64,000 nt of DNA from Rhizobacter sp964253025 (GCF_964253025.1 NZ_CAXUQC020000001.1:3968001-4032000); one strand, 5' to 3'. Counted from the first letter of the stretch, positions 35,024 through 44,149 are shown. The notes: a model not told the origin generated them from the sequence alone. Numbers and translations: made by a program.

Positions 35024-35359
35024 TTACTTGACGGTGCCCTTGGGGAGCACTTGCACGACGGCCGCACGCTGCACCTGGACTTCGACGCCGGTGGCGATTT
35101 CGACGTAGAGGTAGTTGTCGCCGGTCTTGGTGACCTTGCCAAGCACCCCGCCGCCGATGACGACCTCGTCGCCCTTGGCGATGGCGTCGATCATGGCCTT
35201 GTGCTCCTTCTGCCGCTTCATCTGCGGGCGGATCATGACGAAGTACAGCACCACGAACATCAGCACGATGGGCAGCATGCCGGTCAGTCCGCCGAAGGGC
35301 GACTGGGAGGCCGAGGTGGCGGCCGGCGCGGCCTGGGCAAAAGCTTCGGAAATGAACAC
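35024..35359 (-). CDS. yajC: Sec translocase auxiliary protein YajC
   Basis: A single-span inner-membrane protein (span about 29-50, LPIVLMFVVLYFVMIRPQMK) that associates with SecDF and YidC. At 111 aa it is normal size. The start codon is GTG at 35359, preceded by AGAGGAT; the same ribosome-binding context recurs before secF. It is the first gene of yajC-secD-secF. tgt and queA, which often precede it, are absent here. Confidence 0.94.
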   Translation of the reverse strand: MFISEAFAQAAPAATSASQSPFGGLTGMLPIVLMFVVLYFVMIRPQMKRQKEHKAMIDAIAKGDEVVIGGGVLGKVTKTGDNYLYVEIATGVEVQVQRAAVVQVLPKGTVK

Positions 35360-35418
35360 GGGGGATCCTCTTGTTAGGGCCGCGCCGCCTTGGGGCGTCG
35401 CGTGCGGAAAAGCGGTCG

Positions 35419-35424
35419 ATTGTA
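35419..35424 (-). promoter_or_regulatory. Possible -10 box for yajC-secDF
   Basis: The minus strand reads TACAAT, five of six consensus bases, 60 bp before the yajC start. No convincing -35 lies 17 bp upstream. Confidence 0.35.
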
Positions 35425-35644
35425 TGTCGCTCGCCGCGCTCGGACCACGGGGGCGGCCCGCGGGTTCCGCTGTCTCGTATTTGCCCGCGCGCAGGGAGTG
35501 TCCCGACGCAATTCGTGAAATCCTCTGTAATAGGCGGTCGACCCTGCCCCCGGCCGTCGCCTACGTGACCGACACTTCGGTCGCGCGACCTTAGCGTCGC
35601 GCACACCATTGCAAAACGCCGCCCGCCGGCCCCGGAAAGACCAC

Positions 35645-36802
35645 ATGCACCGCAGATCGTTCATCCAGACCACCGCCACCACCGTTGCCACCCTGGGAAC
35701 CGGCGCCTGGCCGCTGGCCTCGCTGGCGGCCGAGGAACCGATCACGGCCAAGCAGATCACCATCGGCTCCACGCTGGCCCTGTCGGGCATGCTGGGCGGC
35801 GCGGGCAAGGAGCACGTCGCCGGCATCAACGCCGCCTTCGCCGCCGTGAACGCGACGGGCGGCATTCATGGCCGCACGCTGCGGCTGGTCGCGCTGGACG
35901 ACGCCTACGTGCCCCAGCGCACCGCCGAGAACGTGCGCAAGCTGCTGGCTGACGGCAACGCCTTCGCGTTGATGTCCGTCATGGGGACGGCCAACAACGC
36001 CACCATCGTCCCCCTGGTGGAAAAGGAAGGCATTCCGCTTGTCGGGCCGATCACCGGTGCGGCGTCGCTGCGCAACAAGGCGCAGCGCTACGTCTTCCAC
36101 GTCCGTCCCAGCTACAGCGACGAGACCGAGCACGCCCTGACCCTGATGTCGAAGATGGGGCTGCGCGACATGGCGGTCGTCTACCTCGACAACCCGTTCG
36201 GCAAGGAGGTGCTCGCCGACGCCCAGCGCGTCCTCGGCCAGCTCAGCATGCGTCCGGTGGGCGCCTTCGCCCTGGCGGGCGACGGCAGCAACGGCGAGGA
36301 GATCGCGCGCAAGGTGATCGAGAGCAAGGCCGGGGGTGTCTTCCTCGCCACGACCGGCGCTGCCACGACGTCGTTCGTCGTTCCGCTGCGCGCCCGCATG
36401 CCGGCGCTGCCGATCGCCGGTGTCTCGGTGGCGGTGATTCCGACCGAACTGCCCAAGCTGGGCGACGGCATCAAGGGTGTCGCGGTGGCCCGCGTCTTCC
36501 CCTTGGCCGACCAGATGAAGATCGGTGTCGTCCGCGCCTTCCAGGCCCAGTTCAAGACGGCCACCGGGTTGATCGGCAGTGGTTCGGCGCTTGAGTCATG
36601 GATCAACGCACAGCTGCTCATGGAAGGCCTGCGCCGCGCCGGCCGCGACGTCACGCGTGACCGCTTGCGCGCGGCACTCGGCAGCGTGCGTCAGCTGGAA
36701 CTCGGCGACCTGACCGTCGGCTTTGCCGGCACCGCCCCTTTCGTCGCGTCCAGCCGGGTCGACATGACGGTGTACGGCGACAAGGGGCGCGTGATCTCCT
36801 GA
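35645..36802 (+). CDS. ABC transporter substrate-binding protein (amino-acid/urea type)
   Basis: A 385-aa periplasmic binding protein with type I fold (Peripla_BP_6, Leu/Ile/Val-binding-like). It has an N-terminal export signal that contains MHRRSF, close to the twin-arginine consensus, cleaved near ASLAAEE. After it come ITIGSTLALSG, a ligand-binding-like AALNATGGIHGR-type loop (VNATGGIHGRTLRL) and the hinge GVFLATTGAATTSF. Ligand is not predictable. No permease or ATPase of its own lies nearby, so it is an orphan that might serve a distant transporter or a sensor. The start at 35645 is preferred to an in-frame codon at 35609 because the signal starts here. Confidence 0.88.
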   Translation: MHRRSFIQTTATTVATLGTGAWPLASLAAEEPITAKQITIGSTLALSGMLGGAGKEHVAGINAAFAAVNATGGIHGRTLRLVALDDAYVPQRTAENVRKLLADGNAFALMSVMGTANNATIVPLVEKEGIPLVGPITGAASLRNKAQRYVFHVRPSYSDETEHALTLMSKMGLRDMAVVYLDNPFGKEVLADAQRVLGQLSMRPVGAFALAGDGSNGEEIARKVIESKAGGVFLATTGAATTSFVVPLRARMPALPIAGVSVAVIPTELPKLGDGIKGVAVARVFPLADQMKIGVVRAFQAQFKTATGLIGSGSALESWINAQLLMEGLRRAGRDVTRDRLRAALGSVRQLELGDLTVGFAGTAPFVASSRVDMTVYGDKGRVIS

Positions 36803-36868
36803 TGCCCGGCCGCGGGTGAGGCGCTCGCGTCTCACCCTGCGCCGATGGCGCGATGTGCGGCGGAAACA

Positions 36869-36896
36869 AAAAAGCCAACCCTGCGGTTGGCTTTTT
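36869..36896. terminator. Bidirectional intrinsic terminator
   Basis: AAAAA-GCCAACC, a CTGC loop, then GGTTGGC-TTTTT form a symmetrical hairpin with T-runs on both strands. It can end the substrate-binding-protein transcript from the left and the initiator tRNA transcript from the right. Confidence 0.92.
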
Positions 36897-36932
36897 GCTC
36901 GGCCGGCCGGCGCTTGGCACCGACCTTGAATT

Positions 36933-37009
<77 letters not shown>

Positions 37010-37021
37010 ACTGAGCCTGTG

Positions 37022-37050
37022 ACTATAGCACAGCTTTTGGATGCTGCCAA
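37022..37050 (-). promoter_or_regulatory. Strong promoter of the initiator tRNA
   Basis: On the minus strand TTGGCA (37045-37050), 17 bp, then TATAGT (37022-37027): each hexamer matches at least four of six consensus bases with ideal spacing. It sits 12 bp before the tRNA and touches the stop codon of the ABC permease gene. Confidence 0.8.
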
Positions 37051-37836
37051 TCATTTAAAGAAACGTCTTCGTGTCAGCACGAGGGAGACGTAGTAGCCGA
37101 GCACGGCATAGGCGCACAGCACCGCCACCGGGACCAAGGGGCGCGCGGGCAGTTCACCGATGACAAGCGGTCGAACCAGGGCCACCGCGTGCGTCAAGGG
37201 CAGCACCTGGGCCAGCCACTGCAGGGGCACGGGCATCTGGCTGAGCGGGAAGTAGACGCCCGACAGGAAGGTCATCGGCGTCATCACCAGGGTGAAGTAG
37301 TAGGTGAAGAAATCGTAACCGCGCGCCAGGGCATTGAAGATGAGCGCGATGGCGGCGAACGTCAGCCCGACCAGCCAGAGCACGGGCAGGGCGAGCAGCA
37401 TCGTGGGCTCACGGCTGATGCCCAGCACGAACAGCACCGCCAGGATGGCCGCGACGGTGAACATGGACTTGATGGACGCCCACAGGAGCTCGGCAAAGAC
37501 GATGTCGTCCAGGGCGATGGGAGCATTCATGATGCTCTCCCAGGTCTTTTGCACCTCCATTCGCGAGTAGGCCGAATAGAGGGCCTCGAAGGTGGCCGCC
37601 AGCGCGCAGCTCACCGCCACGCTGCCCGAGGCCAGGTACAGGATGTAGGGCAGGCCCTCGACGCGCCCGATCATCGAGCCGAGGCCGTAGCCGAACGCCA
37701 CCAGCGTGATCAGCGGCTCGGCGATGTTCCCGATGACGCTCGGGACGGCGAGCTTGCGCCAGACCAGCAGGTTGCGCAGGACGACCGGCCAGAAACGGGT
37801 GGTCAGTCGAGGGAGGGCGTGAATGTGGATGGTCAT
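37051..37836 (-). CDS. ABC-2 type transporter permease (NodJ-like)
   Basis: Membrane component of an exporter, 261 aa with about six spans (near 40-60, 68-90, 112-135, 145-165, 172-195, 225-250). The blocks VASVIGNIAEPLITLVAFGYGLG-like (SVIGNIAEPLITL) and MTPMTFLSGVYFPLSQMP are typical of NodJ/ABC-2 proteins. The ATG at 37836 lies 10 bp after the ATPase stop; a GTG at 37857 would overlap the ATPase by 11 bp and add seven residues. With the ATPase gene it makes a two-gene exporter. Substrate is unknown: nodulation-type lipo-oligosaccharide is unlikely without nod genes. Confidence 0.9.
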   Translation of the reverse strand: MTIHIHALPRLTTRFWPVVLRNLLVWRKLAVPSVIGNIAEPLITLVAFGYGLGSMIGRVEGLPYILYLASGSVAVSCALAATFEALYSAYSRMEVQKTWESIMNAPIALDDIVFAELLWASIKSMFTVAAILAVLFVLGISREPTMLLALPVLWLVGLTFAAIALIFNALARGYDFFTYYFTLVMTPMTFLSGVYFPLSQMPVPLQWLAQVLPLTHAVALVRPLVIGELPARPLVPVAVLCAYAVLGYYVSLVLTRRRFFK

Positions 37837-37846
37837 GGTGGCGGGC

Positions 37847-38764
37847 TCACTCGTCACGGATCTGGCGGCCGGTCAGCTTGAGGAAGAGGTCCTCCAGGTT
37901 GGCCGGGCGGTGCAGCACGCGCAGGGACTTCACCGGCGACAGCGCCTGCAGCAGGGGCGCAGGGTCGCGCAGGTAGAAGAACACCGTCTCGCCGCGCGTC
38001 TCGACGCGATCGGCGAGCGAAGTGTGCCGGGCAGCCGCATCCAGCGCGCCATCGCCATACACCTCGACCACGTCGCTCTCCAGGTGCTGGGCGATGAGGC
38101 CACGCGGCGTGCCCTCGGCGATCTTGCGGCCATGGTCCAGCACGATGAGGCGGTCGCACAGCCGCTCGGCCTCGTCCATGAAGTGGGTCGTCAGCAGGAT
38201 GGCCTTGCCTTGCTGCAGCAGGTTCTGCAACCGCTCCCACATGACGTGACGGGCCTGCGGATCGAGCCCGGTCGTGGGCTCGTCCAGCAGGAGCAACTGG
38301 GGGTCGTTGATCAGCGCTCGGCCGAGGCTCAGGCGCCTCTTCATGCCCCCCGAGAGCTCACCCGGCTTGGCATTTGCCTTCGACTGCAGCGCTGCGAACT
38401 CGAGCAGGCGTGGAATGCGCTCGTTGATCGTCGCGGCGTCGAGGCCGAAGTACCGTCCGTAGACGCGAAGGTTCTCCGCGCACGTGAAGTCCGGGTCCAG
38501 GCTGTCGAACTGCGTCACGACACCCATGCGCTTCTTCGCCTCACGCACCTGGTCGGGAATCTGCAGCCCGAAGGCTTCGATGCGCCCGCCGTCCGGACCG
38601 ACGAGCCCGAGGCACATCCGGATGGTGGTCGTCTTGCCGGCCCCGTTCGGGCCGATCACGCCCAGGCACTCGCCCGGCTGGATCTCGAGCGACAGACCGT
38701 CGACGACGGTGTTGCCGCCAAAGGCCTTGCGAAGTTCGGTGATGCGGAAGATGGGTGCGGGCAT
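37847..38764 (-). CDS. ABC transporter ATP-binding protein (NodI-like)
   Basis: The ATPase of the exporter. Within 305 aa: Walker A GPNGAGKTT (38-46), signature LSGGM (137-141), Walker B LLLLDEP (157-163) and the switch histidine in TTHFMDEAE. The FDSLDPDFTCAENLRVYGRY block is typical of NodI and drug-export (DrrA-like) ATPases. A C-terminal extension of about 90 residues follows. The ATG at 38764 gives the normal short N-terminus; upstream in-frame codons to 38893 are not conserved. Confidence 0.93.
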   Translation of the reverse strand: MPAPIFRITELRKAFGGNTVVDGLSLEIQPGECLGVIGPNGAGKTTTIRMCLGLVGPDGGRIEAFGLQIPDQVREAKKRMGVVTQFDSLDPDFTCAENLRVYGRYFGLDAATINERIPRLLEFAALQSKANAKPGELSGGMKRRLSLGRALINDPQLLLLDEPTTGLDPQARHVMWERLQNLLQQGKAILLTTHFMDEAERLCDRLIVLDHGRKIAEGTPRGLIAQHLESDVVEVYGDGALDAAARHTSLADRVETRGETVFFYLRDPAPLLQALSPVKSLRVLHRPANLEDLFLKLTGRQIRDE

Positions 38765-39076
38765 GGGATCGGAGTGTGCCCAAAGGCGCGGGCCCCGGCG
38801 CGTGCAGGGCATTGGTCCGTCGTGCTCCTGCGACGCGCGCGGATGCGTCCCGGCGGCGGCAGGCGTCGCAGCGTCCGGTTCACTCTTGCGCATTCCATGG
38901 CCATGCCGGGGCGGGCGCTACCGGCCGCCTGATCGAGGTGAAGGCGGACTCGGCCCTGCCGCCCGGAAGCTGCCTGACCTGCGAGGACACGCGCCCGCGG
39001 GCCGCGGCTCGCGGTTCGCCAATGCAAAAGGGCCAGCATGCGCTGGCCCTTCGGCAGGTACACGGTGGTACCGTGC
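38765..39076. other. Spacer between rplQ and the ABC ATPase gene
   Basis: Apart from the rplQ terminator at 39026-39051, nothing coding or structured was recognised in these 312 bp. A promoter for the ABC operon must lie here, but no hexamer pair stood out. Confidence 0.5.
39026..39051 (-). terminator. Intrinsic terminator of the alpha operon (after rplQ)
   Basis: On the minus strand AAGGGCCAGC pairs perfectly with GCTGGCCCTT around a GCAT loop and runs into TTTT. It begins 26 bp after the rplQ stop and ends the long ribosomal cluster. Confidence 0.92.
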
Positions 39077-39472
39077 TTACTCGGCTGCGGTGTCTTCCGC
39101 GGCTTCGGTCGGTTCCGGACGGTCGACCAGCTCGACGAAGGCCATCGGCGCGTTGTCGCCGACGCGGAAGCCCATCTTCAGGATGCGGGTGTAGCCGCCC
39201 GGACGCGCGTTGTAGCGCGGGCCAAGGACATTGAACAGCTTGGTGACGACGTCACGATCGCGCGTGCGGTCGAAGGCGAGGCGGCGGTTGGCCAGCGTCG
39301 GCTCCTTGGCCAGGGTGATCAGCGGCTCGACAACGCGACGCAGTTCCTTGGCCTTGGGCACGGTAGTCTTGATGGCCTCGTGCGTGATCAGGGAGTTGGT
39401 CATGTTGCGCAGCATCGCCAGGCGGTGCGACGACGTGCGGTTCAGCTTGCGAAGGCCATTACGGTGGCGCAT
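39077..39472 (-). CDS. rplQ: Ribosomal protein L17
   Basis: Large-subunit protein, last gene of the alpha operon. It opens MRHRNGLRKLNRTSSHRLAM, the invariant L17 start. After the conserved core (about 1-118) it has a short acidic tail ending ATEAAEDTAAE, as in other betaproteobacteria (131 aa). It follows rpoA by 114 bp and is followed by an intrinsic terminator. Confidence 0.98.
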   Translation of the reverse strand: MRHRNGLRKLNRTSSHRLAMLRNMTNSLITHEAIKTTVPKAKELRRVVEPLITLAKEPTLANRRLAFDRTRDRDVVTKLFNVLGPRYNARPGGYTRILKMGFRVGDNAPMAFVELVDRPEPTEAAEDTAAE

Positions 39473-39586
39473 GGTGCATTTCCTTTGAGTTTGAGACCGG
39501 CAGCCGTATCAGGTACTGCCGGGGCACCGCGTGGCACGAGGCCACGCCGTTGGAGGAGCCCGATCGCTCGGGCGCCGGGGGAGCGA

Positions 39587-40573
39587 TTATCGCTTGTCGA
39601 GACCTTGCGGCGGCCAGTTCTCGAGGCGGGCACCCAGCGTGAGGCCACGCGATGCCAGGACTTCCTTGATCTCGTTCAGCGACTTGCGGCCGAGGTTCGG
39701 GGTCTTGAGCAGTTCGGTCTCCGTGCGCTGGATCAGGTCGCCGATGTAGTAGATGTTCTCGGCCTTCAGGCAGTTGGCCGAACGAACCGTCAGCTCGAGC
39801 TCGTCGACCGGGCGGAGCAGGATCGGATCGAACTGCGTGCTGCGCTGTGCCGGCTGGTCGAAGGCGGCGATCTCGCTGCCCTCGAGCTGCGCGAACACGG
39901 CGAGCTGCTCGACGAGGATCTTGGCCGACGCGCGGATGGCTTCCTCGGGCGTGATGGCGCCGTTGGTCGCGATTTCCATCACGAGCTTGTCCAGGTCGGT
40001 GCGCTGCTCGACACGGGCGCTTTCGACGGTGTAGCTCACGCGCGAAACCGGCGAGAACGAGGCGTCGAGGACGATGCGACCGATCGACTTGGTCGGCTCG
40101 TCGCCGTAGCGGCGCATGTTGCCCGGCACATAGCCGCGGCCCTTCTCGACCTTGATCTGCATGTCGAGCTTGCCGCCCTGGGCCAGGTGAGCGATCACGT
40201 GTTCCGGGTTGATGATCTCGACGTCATGCGGCGTCTGGATGTCGCCGGCCGTGATCGGGCCCTCGCCTTCCTTGCGCAGCACGAGCGTGACTTCGTCGCG
40301 GTTGTGCAGACGGAACACCACGCCCTTGAGATTCAGCATGATGTGGACCACGTCTTCCTGCACACCGTCAACGGTGGAGTACTCGTGGAGCACACCGGCG
40401 ATGGTGACTTCCGTGGGCGCATACCCGACCATCGACGACAGCAGCACGCGACGCAGCGCGTTGCCGAGCGTGTGACCATAGCCCCGCTCGAACGGCTCGA
40501 GGGTGACCTTGGCGCGGTTGCCGCCCAGCGGCTCCACATTGATGGCTTTGGGTTTGAGCAAGTTTGTTTGCAT
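39587..40573 (-). CDS. rpoA: RNA polymerase alpha subunit
   Basis: Platform for RNA polymerase assembly and the contact for UP elements and activators. The 328-aa protein has the N-terminal dimerisation domain (ERGYGHTLGNALRRVLLSSM) and the C-terminal DNA-binding domain from about 250 (LELTVRSANCLKAENIYYIGDLIQ), joined by a linker. It lies 148 bp after rpsD and 114 bp before rplQ in the normal alpha-operon order. Confidence 0.99.
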   Translation of the reverse strand: MQTNLLKPKAINVEPLGGNRAKVTLEPFERGYGHTLGNALRRVLLSSMVGYAPTEVTIAGVLHEYSTVDGVQEDVVHIMLNLKGVVFRLHNRDEVTLVLRKEGEGPITAGDIQTPHDVEIINPEHVIAHLAQGGKLDMQIKVEKGRGYVPGNMRRYGDEPTKSIGRIVLDASFSPVSRVSYTVESARVEQRTDLDKLVMEIATNGAITPEEAIRASAKILVEQLAVFAQLEGSEIAAFDQPAQRSTQFDPILLRPVDELELTVRSANCLKAENIYYIGDLIQRTETELLKTPNLGRKSLNEIKEVLASRGLTLGARLENWPPQGLDKR

Positions 40574-40721
40574 GAGGTCTTTCTTTCAATACCCTCGGCT
40601 CGTTACACCGATAAGGCTGAGGGACCAACCGGAGCGGTTGGCACCGCTGCCGAACGAGGAAAACAGAGTCGGCCGCGATCCGTTGCCCCGCAGGGCAACT
40701 GGATGGCGGCCAGCGCGACGA

Positions 40722-41345
40722 TCAGCGCGAATACAGTTCGACGATCAGGGCTTCCTTGACGTCGGAGGCGAACTCGTCGCGGTCCGGCGTCTTCTTGAAC
40801 ACGCCTTCGAGCTTGCTGGCGTCGACCTGAACCCAGGCCGGCATGCCGTGCGACTCGGCCAGCTTCACGGCGTCGACGATGCGCAGCTGCTTCTTCGACT
40901 TCTCGCGGACGGCCACGACGTCACCCGGCTTGACCTGGTACGACGCGATGTTCACGACCTGGCCGTTCACGGTGATCGCCTTGTGCGACACCAGCTGACG
41001 ACCTTCGGCACGCGTGGAGCCGAAGCCCATGCGGTACACGACGTTGTCGAGGCGGGACTCAAGCAGGGCCAGCAGCGTGGCGCCAGTGTTGCCACGGCGA
41101 CGCTCGGCTTCGGCGAAGTAGCGGCGGAACTGGCGCTCGAGCACGCCATACATGCGCTTGACCTTCTGCTTCTCGCGGAGCTGCAGGCCGAAGTCGGAGG
41201 TGCGCGAACCCGAAGTGCGGCCATGCTGGCCGGGCTTGGCTTCGAACTTGACCTTGTCGCCGATCGGGCGGCGGGCGCTCTTCAGAAAGAGGTCGGTGCC
41301 TTCGCGGCGGGCGAGTTTGCCAGTGGGGCCGAGATAACGTGCCAC
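40722..41345 (-). CDS. rpsD: Ribosomal protein S4
   Basis: Primary 16S rRNA-binding protein of the small subunit and the usual translational repressor of the alpha operon. The 207 aa begin MARYLGPTGKLARREGTDLF and include the S4 RNA-binding domain (RLDNVVYRMGF). No N-terminal zinc cysteines are present, so it is the zinc-free form. The 171-bp gap to rpsK upstream is one of the larger spacers in the cluster. Confidence 0.99.
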   Translation of the reverse strand: MARYLGPTGKLARREGTDLFLKSARRPIGDKVKFEAKPGQHGRTSGSRTSDFGLQLREKQKVKRMYGVLERQFRRYFAEAERRRGNTGATLLALLESRLDNVVYRMGFGSTRAEGRQLVSHKAITVNGQVVNIASYQVKPGDVVAVREKSKKQLRIVDAVKLAESHGMPAWVQVDASKLEGVFKKTPDRDEFASDVKEALIVELYSR

Positions 41346-41516
41346 GTGATGTCCTTGTTCAATCTGACGCGTGCGTCGGGCAGTGCCGATCAGCTCGCGC
41401 GAGTCTGGCGTGTGTTGTTCTGGGCGCTCAGACGGTGGGCTTAATGAAACCTTGCGGCTTCAACGGAGACGCCGGCAAGCACACGAGGTGATTGCCGGCG
41501 AGGGAAGAGCTGACGA

Positions 41517-41918
41517 TCAGATGCGACGACGCTTCTGGGGACGGCAGCCGTTGTGCGGAACCGGCGTCACGTCGGAGATCGAGTTGATCCGGATGCCGAG
41601 GGAAGCCAGCGCACGGACCGACGACTCACGACCCGGGCCCGGGCCCTTGATCTTGACGTCGAGGTTCTTGATGCCTTGTTCCTGGGCGGCACGGCCAGCC
41701 ACTTCGGCGGCGACCTGCGCTGCGAAGGGGGTCGACTTGCGCGAGCCCTTGAAACCCTGGCCACCGCTCGAAGCCCAGGACAGGGCGCCGCCTTGGCGGT
41801 CGGTGATCGTGATGATCGTGTTGTTGAACGACGCGTGAACGTGGGCAATGCCGTCGGCAACGTTCTTGCGGACTTTCTTGCGCACGCGCTGGGCGGCGGT
41901 ATTCGGTGCTTTAGCCAT
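41517..41918 (-). CDS. rpsK: Ribosomal protein S11
   Basis: Small-subunit platform protein. The 133 aa contain VADGIAHVHASFNNTIITITD and end with the conserved DVTPVPHNGCRPQKRRR(I). The N-terminal extension MAKAPNTAAQRVRKK is usual for betaproteobacteria. It starts 17 bp after rpsM. Confidence 0.99.
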   Translation of the reverse strand: MAKAPNTAAQRVRKKVRKNVADGIAHVHASFNNTIITITDRQGGALSWASSGGQGFKGSRKSTPFAAQVAAEVAGRAAQEQGIKNLDVKIKGPGPGRESSVRALASLGIRINSISDVTPVPHNGCRPQKRRRI

Positions 41919-41935
41919 ATCGACCTTCTCTCAAA

Positions 41936-42298
41936 TCACTTCTTGACCACGCCAGACTTGCGCGGGCCCTTGCGGGTGCGAGCATTCGTCTTGGTGCGTT
42001 GGCCACGAACGGGCAGGCCACGGCGGTGGCGGAATCCACGGTAGCAGCCGAGGTCCATCAGACGCTTGATGTTGATCGACATCTCGCGGCGAAGGTCACC
42101 CTCGATGGTCATGCGACCGATTTCTTCACGGATCTTTTCCAGATCGGCATCGGTCAGGTCCTTGACCTTGCGATCGAACGGGACACCGCATTGGGCGCAG
42201 ATCTTCTGCGCGGTCGTGCGGCCAATCCCGTAGATGGCGGTCAGACCAATCTCGGTGTGCTTCTGGGGCGGAATGTTGATACCAGCAATACGTGCCAT
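41936..42298 (-). CDS. rpsM: Ribosomal protein S13
   Basis: Head protein of the small subunit that contacts the large subunit and the P-site tRNA. It opens MARIAGINIPPQKHTEIGL and has the basic C-terminal tail RGQRTKTNARTRKGPRK. Length is 120 aa. It follows rpmJ by 32 bp and begins the alpha-operon part of the cluster. Confidence 0.99.
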   Translation of the reverse strand: MARIAGINIPPQKHTEIGLTAIYGIGRTTAQKICAQCGVPFDRKVKDLTDADLEKIREEIGRMTIEGDLRREMSINIKRLMDLGCYRGFRHRRGLPVRGQRTKTNARTRKGPRKSGVVKK

Positions 42299-42330
42299 GT
42301 GCGTCCTCTATTCGCTTTGTCGAAGGCGGC

Positions 42331-42444
42331 TCAGCCTTGGCGCTGCTTGTGGCGCGGATCGGTGCAGATCACGCGGACCACACCCTTGCGACGGATAACT
42401 TTGCAGTTCCGGCACATCTTTTTGACTGATGCAGCAACTTTCAT
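42331..42444 (-). CDS. rpmJ: Ribosomal protein L36
   Basis: A 37-codon gene. The product begins MKVAASVKKMCRNC and ends PRHKQRQG. C11, C14, C27 and H32 form the zinc site, so this is the zinc-binding (C+) form. It lies between infA (89 bp upstream) and rpsM (32 bp downstream). Confidence 0.97.
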   Translation of the reverse strand: MKVAASVKKMCRNCKVIRRKGVVRVICTDPRHKQRQG

Positions 42445-42533
42445 GCTCTTCTCCTAGGCCTTCTTTCAGACCGCTTCAACAATTCAATACGTGTGATCCG
42501 CAGGCGTGAGCCCGTTCCGGGTCACCTGGGGGC

Positions 42534-42752
42534 TCACTTCGCCCGAAACACAATCCGTGCGCGGCTCAGGTCGTAGGGAGTCAACTCCACCGTCACCTTG
42601 TCGCCCGGCAAGATCCGGATGTAGTGCATCCGCATCTTTCCTGAAATATGACCCAGCACCACATGCCCGTTTTCCAACTTCACGCGAAACGTGGCATTCG
42701 GGAGATTCTCCAGAATCTCGCCCTGCATCTGAATGACGTCGTCTTTCGCCAT
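42534..42752 (-). CDS. infA: Translation initiation factor IF-1
   Basis: A single S1/OB-fold domain of 72 aa that binds the A site of the 30S subunit during initiation. It begins MAKDDVIQMQGEILENLPN and includes GHISGKMRMHYIRILPGDKV. Its place between secY and rpmJ is common in betaproteobacteria and differs from E. coli, where infA is elsewhere. It starts 60 bp after secY. Confidence 0.98.
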   Translation of the reverse strand: MAKDDVIQMQGEILENLPNATFRVKLENGHVVLGHISGKMRMHYIRILPGDKVTVELTPYDLSRARIVFRAK

Positions 42753-42812
42753 CGCGTTGACTCGTTATATGCGGTACTCGGTCAGCTCACTGTTGTCGAA
42801 AGGCCCATGCCT

Positions 42813-44123
42813 TCAGCTCGACTTGAAACTCGCCTTCTTCAGCAGCGACTCATACTGCTGGCTCATCACGTACGACTGAACTTGCGCCCAGAAGTCCATG
42901 GTGACCACCACCAGGATCAGCAGCGACGTGCCACCGAAGTAGAACGGCACGTTGTACTTCAGCACCAGGAACTCGGGCAGCAGGCACACCGCCGTGATGT
43001 ACACCGCACCGGCCAGGGTCAGGCGGGACAAGATGCGGTCGATGTGACGCGCCGTCTGGTCGCCCGGCCGAATGCCCGGAATGAACGCGCCGCTCTTCTT
43101 CAGGTTGTCGGCCGTCTCACGGCTGTTGAACACCAGGGCCGTGTAGAAGAAGCAGAAGAACACGATCGCCGCAGCGTAGAGCATCACGTAGATCGGTTGT
43201 CCCGGCGACAGCATGCCCGCGATGTCCTTCAGCCAGCGCAGGCTGTCGCCCGTGGCGAACCAACCCACGATGGTTGCCGGCAGCAGGATGATCGACGACG
43301 CGAAGATCGGCGGAATCACGCCCGACATGTTCAGCTTCAGGGGCAGGTGCGACGACTGACCGCCATACACCTTGTTGCCGACCTGTCGCTTCGCATAGTT
43401 CACGAGGATCTTGCGTTGACCGCGCTCGACGAACACCACGGCGTAGGTCACGGCCACCACGAGCACGGCGATGAACAGGAACACCGGAGCGCTCATCGCA
43501 CCGTTGCGCACCAGCTCGAACAGGCCGCCAATCGCACCGGGCAGGCCGGCGGCGATGCCACCGAAGATCAGGATCGAGATGCCGTTGCCCAAGCCACGCT
43601 CGGTGATCTGCTCACCCAGCCACATCAGGAACATCGTGCCGGCCACCAGGCTCACGACTGCCGTGACACGGAAGCCGAAACCGGGGTTGATGACCAGACC
43701 AGCCGAGCCTTCGAGCGCCAGCGCGATGCTCAGCGACTGGAACAGCGCGAGACCCAGCGTGCCGTAACGCGTGTACTGCGTGATCTTGCGACGGCCGGCC
43801 TCGCCTTCCTTCTTCAGCGCCTCGATGGACGGCACCACGTAGCCCATGAGCTGCATGATGATCGATGCCGAGATGTACGGCATGATGCCCAGCGCGAAGA
43901 CGGTGAAGCGCGACAGCGCACCGCCCGAGAACACGTTCAGCAGGCTCAGGATCCCGCCCTGCTGACCCTTGAACATCTGCTGCAGCGCCACCGGATCGAT
44001 CCCGGGCACGGGAATGTGCGCGCCGATCCGGTACACCACGAGCGCGAGCAACAAGAAAACAAGCCGGCGACGCAGGTCGCCAAACTTGCCACTCTTGGCC
44101 AGCTGATTCGGGTTGGTTGCCAC
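42813..44123 (-). CDS. secY: Protein translocase channel subunit SecY
   Basis: Ten-span channel of the SecYEG translocon, 436 aa. Recognised blocks are FLLLALVVYRIGAHIPVPG (span 1), LNVFSGGALSRFTVFALGIMPYISASIIMQL (plug and span 2; seen at about 59-90) and VFFCFFYTALVFN. The accessory subunits SecD, SecF and YajC are in this window as well. It follows rplO by 26 bp within the spc operon. Confidence 0.99.
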   Translation of the reverse strand: MATNPNQLAKSGKFGDLRRRLVFLLLALVVYRIGAHIPVPGIDPVALQQMFKGQQGGILSLLNVFSGGALSRFTVFALGIMPYISASIIMQLMGYVVPSIEALKKEGEAGRRKITQYTRYGTLGLALFQSLSIALALEGSAGLVINPGFGFRVTAVVSLVAGTMFLMWLGEQITERGLGNGISILIFGGIAAGLPGAIGGLFELVRNGAMSAPVFLFIAVLVVAVTYAVVFVERGQRKILVNYAKRQVGNKVYGGQSSHLPLKLNMSGVIPPIFASSIILLPATIVGWFATGDSLRWLKDIAGMLSPGQPIYVMLYAAAIVFFCFFYTALVFNSRETADNLKKSGAFIPGIRPGDQTARHIDRILSRLTLAGAVYITAVCLLPEFLVLKYNVPFYFGGTSLLILVVVTMDFWAQVQSYVMSQQYESLLKKASFKSS

Positions 44124-44149
44124 TGAAGCGGGTCCTGTGACGAGCGGGA

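Noticed and set aside
37051..38764. Reading the two-gene ABC exporter as a true nodulation NodIJ system
   Set aside because: No nodulation or lipo-oligosaccharide genes are nearby, and NodIJ-like exporters are common in betaproteobacteria without that role.
42648..44126. A 492-codon plus-strand frame opposite secY
   Set aside because: Its translation is rich in His, Arg, Gln and Asp, the usual shadow composition; secY is intact on the minus strand.
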